A stretch of 7,630 nt of DNA from JALYOK01 sp031419835 (GTDB lineage Bacteria > Pseudomonadota > Gammaproteobacteria > Burkholderiales > JALYOK01), in contig JANOLP010000023.1 in the NCBI GenBank assembly GCA_031419835.1, forward strand, positions 1-7,630, given 5' to 3'. Shown here one piece after another: positions 4,836-7,630 of this stretch (position 1 is the first letter of the stretch; each line of letters starts with the position of its first letter). The position numbers were made by a program, and so were the translations under genes. The notes under the pieces are model-generated. The model was not told where the DNA came from. It was given only the letters and a program-made list of their open reading frames with translations, and did not search any database.

Positions 4836-5738
4836 TTGGACCTAACGGCCCTAATCGAGTGCTTCACGTCGCTATCCTGCGTCGTGACGCAATCCACCAG
4901 CGGTATGATTATCGGCGGCCTGTTGTTTCTGGTCGCGGCGGGACTGACGCTGATTTTCGGTGTGCTCGGCGTGATCAACTTCACCCACGGTTCGTTTTAC
5001 ATGCTCGGCGCGTATTTCGCGCTGACGGTGTATCGGGTCACGAATAGTTTTTCTATATCCATTATCGGCGCGGCCCTCGGTGTCGCGTTATTCGGCGTGA
5101 TTTTTGAGCGATTTTTCATGCGCCGAGTCTATGGGCAAGACGTATTAATGCAGTTACTTGTGTGTTATGCATTTGTGCTGATTCTCGATGATGTTGTAAA
5201 AATTGTTTGGGGTCCGGAATTCCAGGCTATGGGCATGCCGGACGCGTTTCAGTTGCCGCCCTTCATTGTTGCCGGCGGAATTATTCCGGCGTTTTATTTG
5301 TTTTTGATCGCCGCCGCCGCAGTGATTGCCGTTGTGTTGTGGTATGTGTTGGTGAAAACTAAGGCCGGCAAAATCGTTCGCGCAGCGGCGGTGAATCCGC
5401 AAATGGCCTCGGCGCTGGGATTGAACACCAGCCTCATTTATTCATCGGTATTCGCATTGGGTGGGGCGCTCGCGGGCATGGCCGGGGCACTCGCCGCGCC
5501 AGTGCGCTCCATGTCGCCTGGCATGGGCTTTTCGATACTGATCGAGTCCTTTATCGTTACCGTGATCGGCGGTATGGGCTCGGTGAGCGGCGCGCTGGTG
5601 GCTGCCGTATTAATGGGCCTAGTGCGCGCATTCGGCTCCATCGGTTTTCCTTTATTCGTCGAAGGCATTATGTTCTTGGCGATGGTCGTGATTCTGCTCG
5701 TGAAACCAAGCGGCATTATGGGCAAGGAGAGTCGTTGA
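4836..5738 (+). CDS. livH: Branched-chain amino acid/amide ABC transporter permease LivH
   Basis: An inner-membrane permease of about 300 residues from the TTG start at 4836. That start gives MDLTALIECF, close to the usual LivH opening, and has AAGGGGA 5 bases upstream. The signature GLTLIFGVLGVINFTHGSFY with MLGAYFA follows the first helix. The ATPase-contact loop lies around VNPQMASALGLN, and the C-terminal block VIGGMGSVSGALVAA ends in LVKPSGIMG, all standard for the family. Starting at ATG 4905 would remove part of the first membrane segment. The stop TGA overlaps the livM ATG by one base (TGATG). It forms the channel with LivM for ligand delivered by the upstream binding protein. It is a paralogue of the minus-strand livH, sharing the LNFAH/INFTH region but clearly diverged. 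Confidence 0.93.
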   Translation: MDLTALIECFTSLSCVVTQSTSGMIIGGLLFLVAAGLTLIFGVLGVINFTHGSFYMLGAYFALTVYRVTNSFSISIIGAALGVALFGVIFERFFMRRVYGQDVLMQLLVCYAFVLILDDVVKIVWGPEFQAMGMPDAFQLPPFIVAGGIIPAFYLFLIAAAAVIAVVLWYVLVKTKAGKIVRAAAVNPQMASALGLNTSLIYSSVFALGGALAGMAGALAAPVRSMSPGMGFSILIESFIVTVIGGMGSVSGALVAAVLMGLVRAFGSIGFPLFVEGIMFLAMVVILLVKPSGIMGKESR

Positions 5739-6703
5739 TGGGTGCCTATACTTTTCGTCGCGATTTCATCATCGGCCTCATCGCGCTAGCGTTGCTGATC
5801 GCGTTGCCTTTTGTGTTTCCGTCGCGCGTGGTGATGGATTTCATCATTCGTGTCGCCGCCTATGGCATCTTCGCCACGGCGCTTAACTTGCTGGTTGGCT
5901 TCGGCGGCATGGTGTCGTTCGGCCAAGGCATGTTCTTCGGTGGTGGCGCTTACGCATTCGGTTTGCTCATGCAAAACACCAGTGCGTCGGTGCCACTGGC
6001 GATACTGGGCAGCGTCGCGTTTTGCGCCGTGCTGGCATTGGTGATCGGCGCGATTTGCGTACGCCTAAAAGAAATTTATTTCAGCTTCTTGACGCTCGCC
6101 TTTCAGATGTTGATCCATAGCATCATCATCTCGTGGCAATCGCTCACCGGTGGCGACCAAGGCTTAGTCGGTGGTATTTCGCGCGCGCCGTTCCTCGGCA
6201 TTAACTTGGCCGATCACAACCATATGTATGCGTTTGCCTGCGTGCTGTTAGTCGTTTGTTTGTTGGCGATGCGCCATATTTTGCAAACGCCGTTCGGCTA
6301 TACGTTGCGCATGGTGCGCGACAACGCGGACCGCGCGAAATTTCTGGGCATCGAGGTGTGGCAGATTCGTTTGAAGGCCTTCGTCATCGCTGGCGTATTT
6401 TCCGGTATCGGTGGTATTTTGATGGGCCTATTCGTCTCCGGCGCGTTTCCCGAATTCGCTTACTGGACGACCTCGGGCGATGCCATCATCATGATTATGA
6501 TCGGTGGCATTCAAACCTTCATCGGCCCGTTGATCGGCGCGGTCGTGTTTTCGTCGCTGAACGACTTGATCACGAAGTACACTGAGTATCACGGCCTGGC
6601 GATGGGTATCGCGGTGCTGATTTTTACACTGGGCTTTAAGCGCGGGGTTGCCGACTTCTTCCGCCAAATGGGTGGACGCTGGTTTACGAAGGAGGCGTCA
6701 TGA
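5738..6703 (+). CDS. livM: Branched-chain amino acid/amide ABC transporter permease LivM
   Basis: A 321-residue multi-spanning inner-membrane permease, partner of LivH. The N-terminal cytoplasmic stretch MGAYTFRRD leads into the first helix. Family motifs appear in order: NLLVGFGGMVSFGQGMFFG with GAYA (about residues 52-75), the periplasmic TGGDQGLVGG, the coupling loop RDNADRAKFLGIEVWQIRLK (about 192-211), and the terminal MIMIGGIQTFIGPLIGAVVF. I chose ATG 5738, which overlaps the livH stop by one base and has AAGGAGA 7 bases upstream; a TTG one codon earlier is possible but less likely. The stop overlaps livG by 4 bases (ATGA). A single operon with coupled translation is evident. Nothing is truncated. 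Confidence 0.94.
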   Translation: MGAYTFRRDFIIGLIALALLIALPFVFPSRVVMDFIIRVAAYGIFATALNLLVGFGGMVSFGQGMFFGGGAYAFGLLMQNTSASVPLAILGSVAFCAVLALVIGAICVRLKEIYFSFLTLAFQMLIHSIIISWQSLTGGDQGLVGGISRAPFLGINLADHNHMYAFACVLLVVCLLAMRHILQTPFGYTLRMVRDNADRAKFLGIEVWQIRLKAFVIAGVFSGIGGILMGLFVSGAFPEFAYWTTSGDAIIMIMIGGIQTFIGPLIGAVVFSSLNDLITKYTEYHGLAMGIAVLIFTLGFKRGVADFFRQMGGRWFTKEAS

Positions 6704-7464
6704 GCGAGATCGCACTTAGCGTGCAAAATCTGAATAAATCCTTCGGCGGCGTTGCCGCGACGCAAAACATATCGATGGATTTTCCGCGCGGCGCACTAAC
6801 GGCGATCATCGGGCCGAACGGCGCGGGGAAAACGACCTTCTTCAATTTGATATCAGGCGCACTCAAACCCGATAGCGGCAAAGTGTTACTCGAAGGCGAA
6901 GACATCACACCGATGTCGAGCGCGGAAATCGTTTCCAAGGGTATTGGCCGCGCGTTTCAAGTGGCGAAGTTATTTAAGACACTCACGGTGGAAGAGTCTC
7001 TGCGCGCCGCGCTCATGTCGCCCGCAGGAAAATCCGCCAACCTCACGCGGCGTTTCCCGATGCCCGAGACTCGCGAACGCGCCGATGAAACGATGGAGTT
7101 GCTCGGTCTGACCGCGAAAGCAAAAACCGTCACCGGCAATTTGTCCCACGGCGATCAAAAGCTCATGGATATCGCCTTAGCACTTGCCATGAAACCGAAA
7201 GTGTTACTACTTGACGAGCCGATCGCCGGCATGGGTCCGGAAGAGCGCACGAAAATGATCGACACCGTTTATCGACTGTGGCAAAAGGGCGGGCTGACGT
7301 TGATTTTCATCGAACACGACATGGACATCGTGTTTCGTATCGCGCAGAACGTCAATGTGCTGTGTTACGGAAAATTATTGGCGCAAGGCACACCCGATCA
7401 GATTCGCAGTAATCCCGCAGTGATCGAAGCCTACCTCGGCGTCGCGCACGGGGAGGCCGCATGA
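6700..7464 (+). CDS. livG: Branched-chain amino acid/amide ABC transporter ATP-binding protein LivG
   Basis: A 254-residue cytoplasmic ATPase that drives the LivH/LivM channel as a dimer with LivF. Nucleotide-binding motifs are all visible: Walker A GPNGAGKTT (38-46), Q-loop glutamine Q87 in RAFQVAKLF, signature LSHGD (148-152), Walker B LLLDEP with D172 and catalytic E173, the family's AGMGPEE, and switch histidine H206 in FIEHDMD. The C-terminal stretch after the H-loop (VLCYGKLLAQGTPDQI, ending VIEAYLG) is typical of LivG. The signature differs from LSGGQ; LAYGD-type versions are known in this family, so activity is expected. The start ATG 6700 overlaps livM by 4 bases, with AAGGAGG 4-5 bases upstream. 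It also overlaps livF by 4 bases. Confidence 0.95.
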   Translation: MSEIALSVQNLNKSFGGVAATQNISMDFPRGALTAIIGPNGAGKTTFFNLISGALKPDSGKVLLEGEDITPMSSAEIVSKGIGRAFQVAKLFKTLTVEESLRAALMSPAGKSANLTRRFPMPETRERADETMELLGLTAKAKTVTGNLSHGDQKLMDIALALAMKPKVLLLDEPIAGMGPEERTKMIDTVYRLWQKGGLTLIFIEHDMDIVFRIAQNVNVLCYGKLLAQGTPDQIRSNPAVIEAYLGVAHGEAA

Positions 7465-7630
7465 GCATCCTCAGCGCGCAAGGCCTCGAAGTTTTTTACG
7501 ACACCAGCCAGGTTTTGTTTGGCATGTCGCTTACCATCAACAAAGGCGAAACGTTGGCGCTGCTCGGCCGCAATGGTGCGGGTAAGAGCACGACGATGAA
7601 AGCCATCGCCGGATTGTTGCCGCTACGCGC
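7461..7630 (+). CDS. livF: Branched-chain amino acid/amide ABC transporter ATP-binding protein LivF (5' part, cut by window edge)
   Basis: Only the first 56 codons are inside the window; the gene runs off the right end without a stop. The translation begins MSILSAQGLEVFYDTSQVLF, the usual LivF opening with the aromatic Y13 position expected to stack on ATP. It reaches Walker A GRNGAGKST (36-44), followed by MKAIAGLLP. LivF is the second ATPase of the importer, partner of LivG. The ATG overlaps the livG stop (ATGA), and GGGAGG at 7451-7456 lies 4 bases before it. Gene order after LivG and the GRNGAGKST wording make LivF rather than another ABC ATPase very likely. Confidence 0.93.
   Translation, partial: MSILSAQGLEVFYDTSQVLFGMSLTINKGETLALLGRNGAGKSTTMKAIAGLLPLR

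Noticed and set aside
3509..7630. Urea transporter (urtABCDE) identity for the plus operon
   Set aside because: The gene order is compatible, but the binding protein lacks the UrtA sequence blocks I know; generic HAAT naming is safer.
1..7630. CRISPR array, tRNA, rRNA, insertion sequence or phage genes
   Set aside because: No regularly spaced repeats, RNA gene signatures, transposase motifs or phage proteins were seen on either strand.

Overview
The window looks like chromosomal DNA of a proteobacterium, most likely a betaproteobacterium or close relative. The basis is moderately GC-rich coding sequence, the wording of the two periplasmic binding proteins and of the livH-type permease on the minus strand, and an intergenic palindrome of the GGTGGATC/GATCCACC type. 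This placement comes from recognising protein families by eye, not from a search.

Two transport loci of the branched-chain amino acid/amide (HAAT, Liv-type) ABC family lie back to back. The minus-strand locus (3027 down to 99) encodes a Sec-exported binding protein, a small ribbon-helix-helix protein, a PIN-domain protein and a LivH-type permease. The plus-strand locus (3509 to the right edge) encodes a Tat-type binding protein, LivH, LivM, LivG and the first 56 codons of LivF, in the classic order. A 481-base divergent intergenic region (3028-3508) separates them; it holds inverted repeats and a weak promoter candidate but no convincing gene.

In the plus-strand locus the binding protein delivers ligand to a LivH/LivM channel driven by the LivG/LivF ATPases. 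The last four genes overlap by 1-4 bases (TGATG or ATGA junctions), so they are translationally coupled. A 13-bp hairpin lies between the binding-protein gene and livH, where such operons often step down expression. That livH probably starts at a TTG codon.

The most unusual region is 1045-1773. A type II toxin-antitoxin module (RHH antitoxin plus PIN ribonuclease, genes overlapping by 29 bases) sits between a binding-protein gene and a livH, all on one strand. A perfect 10-bp inverted repeat with a 13-bp spacer lies just upstream of the antitoxin start and is the obvious candidate operator. The toxin stop is only 7 bases from the livH start, and livH has no visible Shine-Dalgarno sequence, so permease translation may depend on the toxin reading frame. 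After this livH the last 98 bases show no recognisable livM, so this second transporter looks incomplete within the window. It may borrow LivM/G/F from the divergent operon or have them further left.
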